Shown here: positions 17,073-24,017 of the stretch, piece after piece
Numbering within the stretch: position 1 is the first letter of the stretch
How the letters are laid out: each line of letters starts with the position of its first letter
From: a virus
Length of the DNA: 28,855 nucleotides
Virus record (IMG/VR): IMGVR_UViG_3300008117_000792
Coordinates: 1 to 28,855 of that record
Strand: one strand, 5' to 3'
The notes under the pieces: generated by a model
Databases searched by the model: none
What the model saw: only the letters and a program-made list of their open reading frames with translations
What the model was told of the DNA's origin: nothing
Made by a program: the position numbers and the translations under genes

Positions 17073-17218
17073 TACTTTTTGTCTTTTGATAATTTTGCAA
17101 TGATACTTTCTAACTGTGATTCAGTTAAAACAATGTTTTGTGGTTTTTTAGAATAAGTTTTTTTACCATTAGTTGGTACTTCTAAACTTTCCATTAATAC
17201 TTTTTTTGTAAATTCCAT
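17072..17218 (-). CDS. Small hypothetical protein, 48 aa
   Basis: A short gene filling the gap between sheath and HAD genes. The ATG at 17218 is followed by FTKKVLMESLEVPTNGKK, and it ends near QLESIIAKLSKDKK; the TAA overlaps the HAD gene's ATG by one base. The product is lysine-rich with a C-terminal amphipathic helix. A TATTTAT element ends 11 bases before the ATG. Tight coupling at both sides and the upstream element argue that it is real. Function unknown; it may be an assembly cofactor or merely a leader peptide coupling translation of the HAD gene. Confidence 0.6.
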   Translation of the reverse strand: MEFTKKVLMESLEVPTNGKKTYSKKPQNIVLTESQLESIIAKLSKDKK

Positions 17219-17222
17219 AGTT

Positions 17223-20099
17223 TTATATATAAATAATAGGGAGGGGGTTTTTATTTCCCCTCCCGTGTTTATTTTTAAATATTTTCAAATCTCTTCTGAT
17301 TGAATCCAAAATTGGATTAACAGAGTCTAAGAAATCTTGTCTAACTTTGTCATCGTTTTGTTCAAACAACAATCTGACAGCTACAGCTGAAATCAACTTA
17401 CGAGCTTGTAACAACAATCTTCTTACGTTAATTCTATCAAGAGCAGATTCTGCGACTTGAGTAGTCTTGTTACCAAAAATTAATGTTCCAACATCAGAGA
17501 ATGTTGCGATTGGGTTGATTCTACCTTGATATAATGTATCTCTATCGTCTTGTGTAAGTTTCTTACGAGCTTTAACTGAATTTACAATACCTCTTGTGTA
17601 ACCTGCTGATGCGAACCAAGGGAACGAAATGTTATCAGTCAATGCTAAGTTTCTACAAACCTCAGCGGTTGGTGGAAGGTAAATTTGAGTATTATTGACA
17701 GTGTCTCTTGTTAATACCCAAGGGTAGTAAGTTGCTGTGTAGTTAGAATCAATTCCTGTTGTGTCTAAATTGTCGACAGCTTCAGTTGGATAAATTAAAT
17801 CAGTTTCGTACGATGTTGTTGTATCAACAAACATATTGTAATCAGGACAAGTCATTACATATAAAGAGTCTGCCCTTTGAGATTCAATCATATCAATTGC
17901 GTCTTCAACTAAGTTAGAGTTATTAACAAAATCGATACCCGGTGTTACAAACACGTTGATATTTGTAGCCTCAGGGTTAGCAAATGTTTGTTGACCTAGT
18001 AAGTATGCGTAGTAGTCGGTGTTAGCAAAATCAGTTGTATTACCTTCTACAGATATTTGTTTGAACGCTCCCCAACCAGTTGCACTTGGGAACTGAGTTG
18101 TTGGTGATGCACCTTTTAAGTAACCTGAACCACCTAATACAAAGTTATCACCGTTGGTTCTTGATTTTCTATAAATGTCCCAACCATCAAAACCTCCACG
18201 AGCAAACAACGTGAATTTTCTTGATTGGATTCTAAAATATGGATTTGTAGGGTCACTTGAGTCAGTTGGTCCAAAAGAAGCGTTTCCAACTTCAAAAGCA
18301 GAAGTGCCCGAAGTACTATAACCATTTGATATAGTAACAACAGTAGCACCTGAATCCATGTGGAATCCCTTAGATAAGAAATCCCAATAACTTGGTGAAG
18401 TTTCGATTGTTAAATTTGAAGGTGTGATAATACCTTTATAATTAAAATATTCAGGGTCATAACCAATTGTGTTGGACAAACCTAAGAATACTCTATTAAT
18501 TTTATCACCTGAACTTCTTTGAACAGATGATAAAGGTGGTTGGAATATAACCTCACCTGCAACATCATATTTAGTTTTATAAATTGGGAATGGTGTTGTT
18601 GAACCATAATAATTTCTCATTGAATATCCTTCGAACCCACTCGGTAATGCGTCTGTCGGTGCTTCAGAACTAATTTCTAACATTACATATTTAGACCTTA
18701 CTTGATATTCACCATCACTAGTTCCAATTTTTACACCAACGAAACTGTTAGAAGCTGGGTTCATAGAACAATTTGTATATTTTTCTAAGAACACTGGATT
18801 TGCATCTGTATCATTATATGCTCTGATACCAACATCAAAAGTACCATTGTTAAACGAAACGTTTAATATTGATATTTTTACTTCTTGGTTAGCGTCGTTA
18901 CCATCAGAAATTAAAATAAACTTGAATAATTTATAAACAGTATTACCTCTCAATTCTGAAACTAAATAAGGTGTTTCAGGAGTTTGATATTTTTCTAAGT
19001 AACAACCAATAGATTGTAAAGTACCGTTATCGTCTTGAGCGGATGGTAAAGCTGTGATGGTTTCGTTAATACCTCTAATGTAACCTTTCTTGTATGAATA
19101 ATTAAGAAAATTCGTAAATTGTTCTTCAACAAATAAAGGAACTTCATCTGAAGGTTTACCGAAGTTAGAAAAACCAAATACTTTAGAAATATAATTACTG
19201 TCTGTTGAATCCAAAGACACTTTAAATTCAAACGTACTACCATCATTAGTAACACCCGAAATTCCGAACGGTGCGTAAGGACTCATTGTTACACCACTAT
19301 AAACGCCATTACTATCCAATACAACACTAGTCGTACCCGTAACTTCATAAACAGGATTTGTTCCTGTTGTATATGTTGACAGACCTCTTGAACGTAAAGT
19401 CGCAACAACAACATCATTGTATTCTGTAAAGGCAGTACCAATTTGTGTAAAAGCCGATAATTGAACCGAACCCGAAAACGAACCTGACGCACCTGTTAAG
19501 GTGTCAATTTTTGAACTAAACGAATATCCCGAATATCCATTACCAGTTGTTGGGTTGAATTGAGCGTAGTACCAAGCGTCATTATCTCTACTTGGATAAT
19601 CAGTATCAGCGTCTTTTAAACTCGGAACATCATAAACATTTGTTAATCCTGTCCATCCACCACCCGTAAGTGAGTCATAATAAGAGTCGGGTATTGTACC
19701 AAATACGTAAGCAGTTGTTGCACTTGTTGATGCCGCAGATGCGTTAGAACCAATTACACCACTAACAAATGTCTTTAACTCAGAACTGATAGTTGATGTT
19801 GTACCATCCGATAATGTGAATTGACTATTTAAATCAGGACTAAAAATAGTTGATGGGAATGGAGACTCAAACAAAATAGTTGATGTCCCACCAGTTGTTC
19901 CTGTAAAAGTTACGGAAACCGACGAAAGAACACTATCTTGTGAAACTGAACCACCACTCACGTTCGCAATAGTACTAATAGACCAAGATGGTCCCGCATC
20001 ATAACCCGACAAACCAAGAATTCTTGATACGAATAATTGGTTAGATTGTGATAAGTATGATTTGGCGATATACGCCGCTTCGTATATTTGATGTTGCCA
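17223..20099 (-). CDS. 18: Tail sheath protein (gp18-like), N-terminus missing or out of frame
   Basis: The open frame encodes 958 residues, longer than T4 gp18 (659). The C-terminus is diagnostic: NPIATFSDVGTLIFGNKTTQ, then ALDRINVRRLLLQARKLISA and LLFEQNDDKVR, as in contractile sheaths. A long Ser/Thr/Gly-rich middle probably forms surface insertion domains. The first codons (QIYEAAYIAKSYLSQSNQLF, then VSRILGLSGYDAGP) match the part of sheaths that normally follows ~50-80 N-terminal residues, which are not seen here. The frame opens after a TAA at 20102-20100, and the only well-placed ATG (20100) is in another frame, ending after 19 codons. Inside the frame the first plausible start is TTG at 20012, which would lose conserved residues. 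It may be a broken gene, a frameshift or an assembly error. Sheath identity is firm; the 5' structure is abnormal. Confidence 0.82.
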   Translation of the reverse strand, partial: WQHQIYEAAYIAKSYLSQSNQLFVSRILGLSGYDAGPSWSISTIANVSGGSVSQDSVLSSVSVTFTGTTGGTSTILFESPFPSTIFSPDLNSQFTLSDGTTSTISSELKTFVSGVIGSNASAASTSATTAYVFGTIPDSYYDSLTGGGWTGLTNVYDVPSLKDADTDYPSRDNDAWYYAQFNPTTGNGYSGYSFSSKIDTLTGASGSFSGSVQLSAFTQIGTAFTEYNDVVVATLRSRGLSTYTTGTNPVYEVTGTTSVVLDSNGVYSGVTMSPYAPFGISGVTNDGSTFEFKVSLDSTDSNYISKVFGFSNFGKPSDEVPLFVEEQFTNFLNYSYKKGYIRGINETITALPSAQDDNGTLQSIGCYLEKYQTPETPYLVSELRGNTVYKLFKFILISDGNDANQEVKISILNVSFNNGTFDVGIRAYNDTDANPVFLEKYTNCSMNPASNSFVGVKIGTSDGEYQVRSKYVMLEISSEAPTDALPSGFEGYSMRNYYGSTTPFPIYKTKYDVAGEVIFQPPLSSVQRSSGDKINRVFLGLSNTIGYDPEYFNYKGIITPSNLTIETSPSYWDFLSKGFHMDSGATVVTISNGYSTSGTSAFEVGNASFGPTDSSDPTNPYFRIQSRKFTLFARGGFDGWDIYRKSRTNGDNFVLGGSGYLKGASPTTQFPSATGWGAFKQISVEGNTTDFANTDYYAYLLGQQTFANPEATNINVFVTPGIDFVNNSNLVEDAIDMIESQRADSLYVMTCPDYNMFVDTTTSYETDLIYPTEAVDNLDTTGIDSNYTATYYPWVLTRDTVNNTQIYLPPTAEVCRNLALTDNISFPWFASAGYTRGIVNSVKARKKLTQDDRDTLYQGRINPIATFSDVGTLIFGNKTTQVAESALDRINVRRLLLQARKLISAVAVRLLFEQNDDKVRQDFLDSVNPILDSIRRDLKIFKNKHGRGNKNPLPIIYI
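17229..17235 (-). promoter_or_regulatory. TATTTAT element upstream of the 48-aa/HAD pair
   Basis: TATTTAT(ATATAAAACT) on the coding strand, ending 11 bases before the ATG at 17218. It overlaps the last codons of the sheath gene and lies just after the hairpin at 17239-17264, so termination of sheath transcripts and re-initiation for the next pair may be juxtaposed. Confidence 0.38.
17239..17264 (-). terminator. GC-rich hairpin at the 3' end of the sheath gene
   Basis: Perfect 8-bp inverted repeat, GGGAGGGG (17239-17246) with CCCCTCCC (17257-17264), and a 10-base A/T loop. It is the most GC-rich patch nearby and lies within the last sheath codons (encoding HGRGNKNPLP), followed on the minus strand by a U/A-rich stretch rather than a clean U tract. 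It is a possible terminator or 3'-end stabiliser; on the plus strand it is also followed by a T-rich stretch. Confidence 0.45.
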
Positions 20100-20135
20100 T
20101 TATTTGTTTTTTTTATAAGTTGTTTTATTTACTAC

Positions 20136-20142
20136 ATAAATA
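20136..20142 (-). promoter_or_regulatory. TATTTAT element upstream of the sheath gene
   Basis: TATTTAT(GTAG) on the coding strand, ending 35 bases before the ATG at 20100, in the divergent region between the sheath gene and the plus-strand RHH-like gene. Confidence 0.38.
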
Positions 20143-20147
20143 TTATT

Positions 20148-20195
20148 GATTTTTGTAAAAATCTTAGTATAGGGATACTATTTATAAATCAGTAT
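20148..20195. promoter_or_regulatory. Cluster of inverted repeats, candidate operator
   Basis: Within 48 bases there are GATTTTT-GT-AAAAATC (20148-20163), TAGTAT-AGGG-ATACTA (20165-20180), the palindrome ATTTATAAAT (20180-20189), and a further AGTAT (20191-20195) that pairs with ATACT at 20175-20179 around it. Three AGTAT/ATACT half-sites are thus regularly placed between divergent genes for the sheath and an RHH-like protein. Arc/MetJ-type proteins bind arrays of short half-sites, so autoregulation is plausible but inferred. Confidence 0.4.
20179..20185 (+). promoter_or_regulatory. TATTTAT element upstream of the RHH-like gene
   Basis: TATTTAT(AAATC) on the plus strand, ending 37 bases before the ATG at 20223 and embedded in the candidate operator, where bound repressor would occlude it. 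Confidence 0.35.
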
Positions 20196-20222
20196 GAATA
20201 AATTCTTCCTTTTTTCTGCCCA

Positions 20223-20393
20223 ATGAAAAAAACACCCAAAAAAATAAAGAATATCAAGATATCTGAAGAATCACACACAATTCTCAAAAAGTATTGTGAA
20301 GAAAATGGACTTAAGATTTATGGATTTTTAGAAAATATTATCAAAGAAAAATGTCGTATTAAGACCGACATTTACGGTGACCCGTTAGACTAA
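20223..20393 (+). CDS. Small ribbon-helix-helix-like DNA-binding protein, 56 aa
   Basis: A 56-residue gene on the plus strand between two minus-strand structural genes. After a lysine-rich start (MKKTPKKIKN) comes a strand IKISEES, helix HTILKKYCEENG, turn LKIYG and helix FLENIIKEK. This is the strand-helix-helix order of Arc/MetJ-type repressors and antitoxins. Its end overlaps the 3' end of the convergent gp15-like gene by 9 bases. It is preceded by a TATTTAT element and a cluster of palindromes that could be its own operator. A role in regulating the adjacent sheath promoter or its own gene is inferred. The fold call rests on pattern only, and a different small helical protein is possible. 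Confidence 0.6.
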   Translation: MKKTPKKIKNIKISEESHTILKKYCEENGLKIYGFLENIIKEKCRIKTDIYGDPLD

Positions 20394-21449
20394 TTTAATA
20401 TCAAACAAAATATTTGAATCATTATTTGTTTGACCAGTCTTTTTTTCAATTTGAATCACCAAACCAATTTGTGAACTCATTGGAAAATAAGACAAATCCT
20501 GTCCAATATACTCTTGAACACCATGAGTCAATGTATATGCACTATAATGTTCAACATTTTCAGAACTTACAAAATTAAAGTCATAATTTGTTGGTAATGA
20601 ACTTTGTGTTAAAGTGGTATTTGAACCAATAAATTGATAATTTGTTGGTATATTGTTTGGATTGGGAGTCGAAGCTATTGCTTTTCTTGATTTGGTTTTA
20701 GTACTAACGTCAACCATAGTTAATACTCTTGACACCGCAGGTGCCACTTCAAACTGTTCTTCATCCAATAAAACACCTAACATTTTGAATGTATAATTCT
20801 GAATGAAGTATCTTCTTTTTTGTAATTCAACCACCGATTCATCTGAAATACTATCCATAATAATCGGAATGTATCTTCCCTTAATTAAAGCATATGATTG
20901 TCTTGATGAAAATTTATCTAAAACCTTTTGATTAAACGCATTCAACTCTCGCATTCTATTTGTAAAGATTTTTATTTCGTATGTAATATCAACAGGAATT
21001 GGTTGTGGTATTTTATAAACATCCATACCATTTCTTGCTCCGTCAAAATTGGGAACCAAAGCGTATTGAAATAATGGTCTACCAGGTATTCTATAATTTG
21101 TTGCTCCCTGATTTGTTCCATAGGGTGTTTCAGGTTTTCTAACTGTTGCAACAAAAGGTGGTTTAATGTTCGAATCTAAATCTTGAAAATTCCAAGTTTG
21201 TGTAAACTGTGCCCAGTTCTGAGTGGTAATAATAACATCAACTGTGTTAACAACTTTTCCGTTAACACTAATTCCTAAATCATTCTTTACAAAATCTAAC
21301 ATCCCCCTATCCAAATCGGCGTGATAAATTCCTTTTGGAAGATATGTTCCATCTTTTTGAATTTGTTCCAATAATTCTTCCCTTCTAGGTTGAAGAATTT
21401 TTTTTGGTGTTAAAGAAATTGTTTTAACAAGTTTTTTTGGTGTTGCCAT
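20385..21449 (-). CDS. Tail completion/terminator protein, gp15-like candidate
   Basis: 354 residues. The middle (PQPIPVDITYEIKIFTNRMR near 150-170, then LDKFSSRQSYALIKGRYIPI, IPIIMDSISDES, and LQKRRYFIQNYTFKMLGVLL) resembles the T4 gp15 pattern: 'P.~I.Y.l.I.t.~', a helix, an 'F.s.q' strand, 'PI.l', then 'rR...~.~.v.G'. T4 gp15 (272 residues) caps the tail tube and sheath. The N-terminus is basic (TPKKLVKTISLTPKK), and the C-terminus from about 270 is polar and strand-rich. The ATG at 21449 overlaps the stop of the upstream gene, and AAAGGA lies about 4 bases before it, one of the few Shine-Dalgarno-like sequences here. Its position directly before the sheath agrees with a terminator. Moderate confidence; other neck proteins are possible. 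Confidence 0.5.
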   Translation of the reverse strand: MATPKKLVKTISLTPKKILQPRREELLEQIQKDGTYLPKGIYHADLDRGMLDFVKNDLGISVNGKVVNTVDVIITTQNWAQFTQTWNFQDLDSNIKPPFVATVRKPETPYGTNQGATNYRIPGRPLFQYALVPNFDGARNGMDVYKIPQPIPVDITYEIKIFTNRMRELNAFNQKVLDKFSSRQSYALIKGRYIPIIMDSISDESVVELQKRRYFIQNYTFKMLGVLLDEEQFEVAPAVSRVLTMVDVSTKTKSRKAIASTPNPNNIPTNYQFIGSNTTLTQSSLPTNYDFNFVSSENVEHYSAYTLTHGVQEYIGQDLSYFPMSSQIGLVIQIEKKTGQTNNDSNILFDIKLV

Positions 21450-21961
21450 TATATTCCTTTAAATTCGTCTTCACTTACAGGTGTACAAACAAATGTTCTA
21501 TAAAATGGTTTGTATCCACCATATGTGTGTTTATTGTCCGAAACAATCCTTCCGTCATCTGCAACAGAATAATATCTCATCCTACTTTCAGTTTCAGGAT
21601 ATCCAATGTAATCACCATATGAAATTGTAATTGCTTCTTCTTCCAAATAGTGAAGATATACACTCATAATCAAATTACCTGGTTCAGTTTGACTTAATTT
21701 TGAATTACCAAAAGTCGCTTGACTTGGTGCTTCGATTTTAACAAACGCTTTAATTTCAACAGGTGCCAAATAAGACACCGAATCTGTTAACGCCTCACCA
21801 TATACATCATCTTGATTTGTTTTACTCTTGTCAACACGATATAAAACCAATGTAAAGTTCATATCACCGTACAACCATTCCTCACCCATAGATATATTTA
21901 GGTTAAAATCCTGTTCACCAAAGAATTTGGATATTCGTGTAATTGGTACTTTATTTGTCAT
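21449..21961 (-). CDS. Putative neck/head-completion protein
   Basis: 170 residues from the ATG at 21961; an upstream in-frame TTG (21976) would add five residues but overlaps the TATTTAT element, so the ATG is preferred. The protein is mixed alpha/beta: ISKFFGEQDFNLNISMGEEW at the N-terminus, a strand-rich centre (MNFTLVLYRVDK, PVEIKAFVKIEAP), and a C-terminal part with GDYIGYPETESRMRYYSVAD. The last block, 'GDyI.yP....~.~i..v', loosely recalls T4 neck protein gp14. It is the first gene of the leftward tail block and overlaps the gp15-like gene by one base, so a head-tail joining role is plausible. Homology to gp14 is weak and by inspection only. Confidence 0.5.
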   Translation of the reverse strand: MTNKVPITRISKFFGEQDFNLNISMGEEWLYGDMNFTLVLYRVDKSKTNQDDVYGEALTDSVSYLAPVEIKAFVKIEAPSQATFGNSKLSQTEPGNLIMSVYLHYLEEEAITISYGDYIGYPETESRMRYYSVADDGRIVSDNKHTYGGYKPFYRTFVCTPVSEDEFKGI

Positions 21962-21966
21962 TATTG

Positions 21967-21973
21967 ATAAATA
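21967..21973 (-). promoter_or_regulatory. TATTTAT element upstream of the neck gene
   Basis: TATTTAT(CAATA) on the coding strand, ending 5 bases before the ATG at 21961. It lies in the divergent gap 21962-22014 shared with the plus-strand helicase gene, which shows no such element on its own strand. Confidence 0.38.
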
Positions 21974-22014
21974 CAATAAAATTGATTATATTTCTTTATT
22001 AAAACTATTTTGAT

Positions 22015-23781
22015 TTGGAAAACCCCATAATTGAAAACTCAGGATTATTAGAACAAAAAGCCCTTAATACCCTACATGATTATCAGGGTGCAAATAACTA
22101 TATCCTAAAATTAAAAGGTATTTTCAACCCAAACAAACGTGGTATTCCAACAAGAAGTCAATGTGAATACATTTTAAACCACTCAAACACAACACCAAAA
22201 GTTGCAAAAAAATGGGTTGAATTGGATGATTATTTTTCTGAAAAAATATCAAACGAAAAATTATATACAGTTCCACCAAAACAAGTGTGGATTGAAAAGT
22301 TATTAGTTGAAAAAGATAAGTCTTATCATATTTGGGGTCGTTTTTTTGATAGTGAACCTTTAACAGATTTTTGGTTACCAAAGGCGGCAATCATTAAAAA
22401 CCCTGAACAATACTATAAAGAAATTGATTATTCAAAGTATTCACATAGACCACTTCTTTCACACCAAGTTGAGGCGGTAGAAAAACTTGTAAAAACAAAA
22501 AGGTTTATTTTGGCTGATGATATGGGATTGGGTAAGACAACATCAACCATTGTGGCGGCGTTGGAAACTGAAGCCAAAAGAGTTTTAATTATTTGTCCTG
22601 CGTCATTAAAGATTAACTGGCAAAGAGAAATTGAAAATTACACAAAACGCTCAACATATATCTGCGGAAGTAAAAGATATGAGGATGCTGATTTTGTAAT
22701 TGTTAATTACGACATTCTAAAAAACTTTCACGACCCAAAAGATAGGGACAACTCTCGTGTTTTAAAAAGTAATTTTGATTTGGTTATTATTGATGAAGCA
22801 CATTATATTCAAAATAAAACCGCACAAAGAACAAAATTAATCAACGACTTTGTGAAGGGGGTTGACAGATTGTGGTTGTTAACGGGTACACCAATGACAT
22901 CACGACCAATGAATTATTTTAATTTGTTAGAACTTATTGAATCACCCGTTGCAGCAAATTGGATGGCATATGTTGTTAGATATTGTAATGGGTACCAATT
23001 CAAAGTTGGTAATAGAAAAGTTTGGAATGTTATGGGAGCTTCAAATTTAGAAGAGTTAAGAGACCGAACAACAAGACAAGTATTAAGAAGATTAAAAACA
23101 GATGTATTAGATTTACCTGATAAAATTATCACCCCCGTTTATTTGAGATTAAAATCAAAAGAATATGAAGAATTAATGGGTGAGTATTTTGATTGGTATG
23201 AAAAAAATACCGATGAGAGTTCATCATTAACCGTTCAATTTACCAAGTTAACAAAGGTACGTCAGGTAATTGCACAAGAAAAAATACGGTCAACCATTGA
23301 ATTGGTTGAGAACATATTAGAACAAGATAAAAAAGTAATAGTTTTCACAAACTTTACCGATTCCCTAAATAAAATTTATGACCATTTCGGTAAACAAGCC
23401 GTTTACTTGGATGGTTCATGTTCACCAGCAAAAAGACAAAACGCTGTTGACGAATTTCAAAACAATGAAAAAATAAAAGTGTTTGTTGGTAACTTAAAAG
23501 CGGCGGGTGTTGGTATTACACTTACTGCCGCTGAGGCGGTTATTATGAATGATTTATCATTTGTTCCATCCGACCACGCACAAGCTGAAGACCGAAGTTA
23601 TAGATACGGACAAAAATCAAACGTATCGGTATATTATCCAATATTTGAAAATACTATTGAGGGTACAATTTATGATATTCTCAATAAAAAGAAAAATATT
23701 TTTGAAACCGTAATGGGTGATAACGTGGGCAGGGCAGAGATTGTACAAGAAATTATGAATCAAATTTTTGGTAAGAGGTAA
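22015..23781 (+). CDS. SNF2-family (SMARCAL1-like) DNA helicase/translocase
   Basis: 588 residues with a full set of SF2/SNF2 motifs: Walker A in ADDMGLGKTTST near 167-177, LIICPASL (Ia), VIIDEAHYI near 257-265 (Walker B), LLTGTPM near 288-294 (III), KVIVFTNFT (IV), GVGITLTAA (V) and QAEDRSYRYGQ near 523-533 (VI, with the arginine fingers). Such enzymes anneal or remodel branched DNA; T4 has a different SF2 helicase, UvsW, for fork regression. A 140-residue N-terminal region includes a WxxxFxSxxLTDFW-like segment. The start is unusual: the frame opens after TAA at 22000-22002, the first ATG is inside motif I, and TTG at 22015 is the only reasonable start. The gene is divergent from the neck gene and heads the plus-strand block. 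Function in replication or recombination is well supported by motifs. Confidence 0.85.
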   Translation: MENPIIENSGLLEQKALNTLHDYQGANNYILKLKGIFNPNKRGIPTRSQCEYILNHSNTTPKVAKKWVELDDYFSEKISNEKLYTVPPKQVWIEKLLVEKDKSYHIWGRFFDSEPLTDFWLPKAAIIKNPEQYYKEIDYSKYSHRPLLSHQVEAVEKLVKTKRFILADDMGLGKTTSTIVAALETEAKRVLIICPASLKINWQREIENYTKRSTYICGSKRYEDADFVIVNYDILKNFHDPKDRDNSRVLKSNFDLVIIDEAHYIQNKTAQRTKLINDFVKGVDRLWLLTGTPMTSRPMNYFNLLELIESPVAANWMAYVVRYCNGYQFKVGNRKVWNVMGASNLEELRDRTTRQVLRRLKTDVLDLPDKIITPVYLRLKSKEYEELMGEYFDWYEKNTDESSSLTVQFTKLTKVRQVIAQEKIRSTIELVENILEQDKKVIVFTNFTDSLNKIYDHFGKQAVYLDGSCSPAKRQNAVDEFQNNEKIKVFVGNLKAAGVGITLTAAEAVIMNDLSFVPSDHAQAEDRSYRYGQKSNVSVYYPIFENTIEGTIYDILNKKKNIFETVMGDNVGRAEIVQEIMNQIFGKR

Positions 23782-23795
23782 GTTTTTTGAAAATC

Positions 23796-23806
23796 TATTT
23801 ATTTAT
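23796..23806 (+). promoter_or_regulatory. Double TATTTAT element upstream of the SOD-like gene
   Basis: Two overlapping TATTTAT copies (23796-23802 and 23800-23806), the second ending 16 bases before the ATG at 23823, in the 41-base gap after the helicase gene. Confidence 0.4.
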
Positions 23807-23822
23807 AAGATAATGATAGATT

Positions 23823-24017
23823 ATGAAATTTAAAAAATTAAAAGCCGAAATTGAAGAATTAGAAGACAAATTAACTACCAACGAAGACCTACAAGAATCA
23901 ATACAAAACGAACAAAAAGAGATTATTAATGAAATGAAAAAAATTGGGATTGAAAGATTACCATATTCATATTCATCACTTGGTAGATTTATTGACCCCA
24001 AAGAAACAAACCATTAA
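23823..24017 (+). pseudogene. Coiled-coil segment plus N-terminal fragment of superoxide dismutase
   Basis: 64 codons from ATG 23823. Residues 1-45 are a charged coiled coil (KLKAEIEELEDKL and similar heptads). Residues about 46-61 read [18 protein letters not shown], which matches the first conserved stretch of Fe/Mn superoxide dismutases (LPYxYxALEPxID). The frame then ends at TAA (24015-24017) instead of continuing into the metal-binding helices. The same DNA, one base over, runs into the C-terminal SOD domain of the next gene, so this appears to be the front piece of a gene that lost its centre. A +1 slip near CCC-A (23995-23998) would join the pieces into one protein, still without the central region. 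Whether a functional 64-residue peptide is made is unknown. Confidence 0.6.

Noticed and set aside
20041-20100. 19-codon open frame MATSNI... as a leader peptide gene
   Set aside because: Its sequence overlaps conserved sheath codons in the other frame, so a displaced sheath start is more likely; a leader peptide cannot be excluded.
22124-22390. Minus-strand open frame opposite the helicase N-terminus
   Set aside because: Antisense shadow; the helicase frame has conserved motifs and this one does not.
23944-23990. His-rich start (HIHIHH) of the SOD-nuclease frame as a metal-binding site
   Set aside because: This stretch is the wrong-frame reading of the SOD opening codons (PYSYSSL), so the histidines are most likely incidental.
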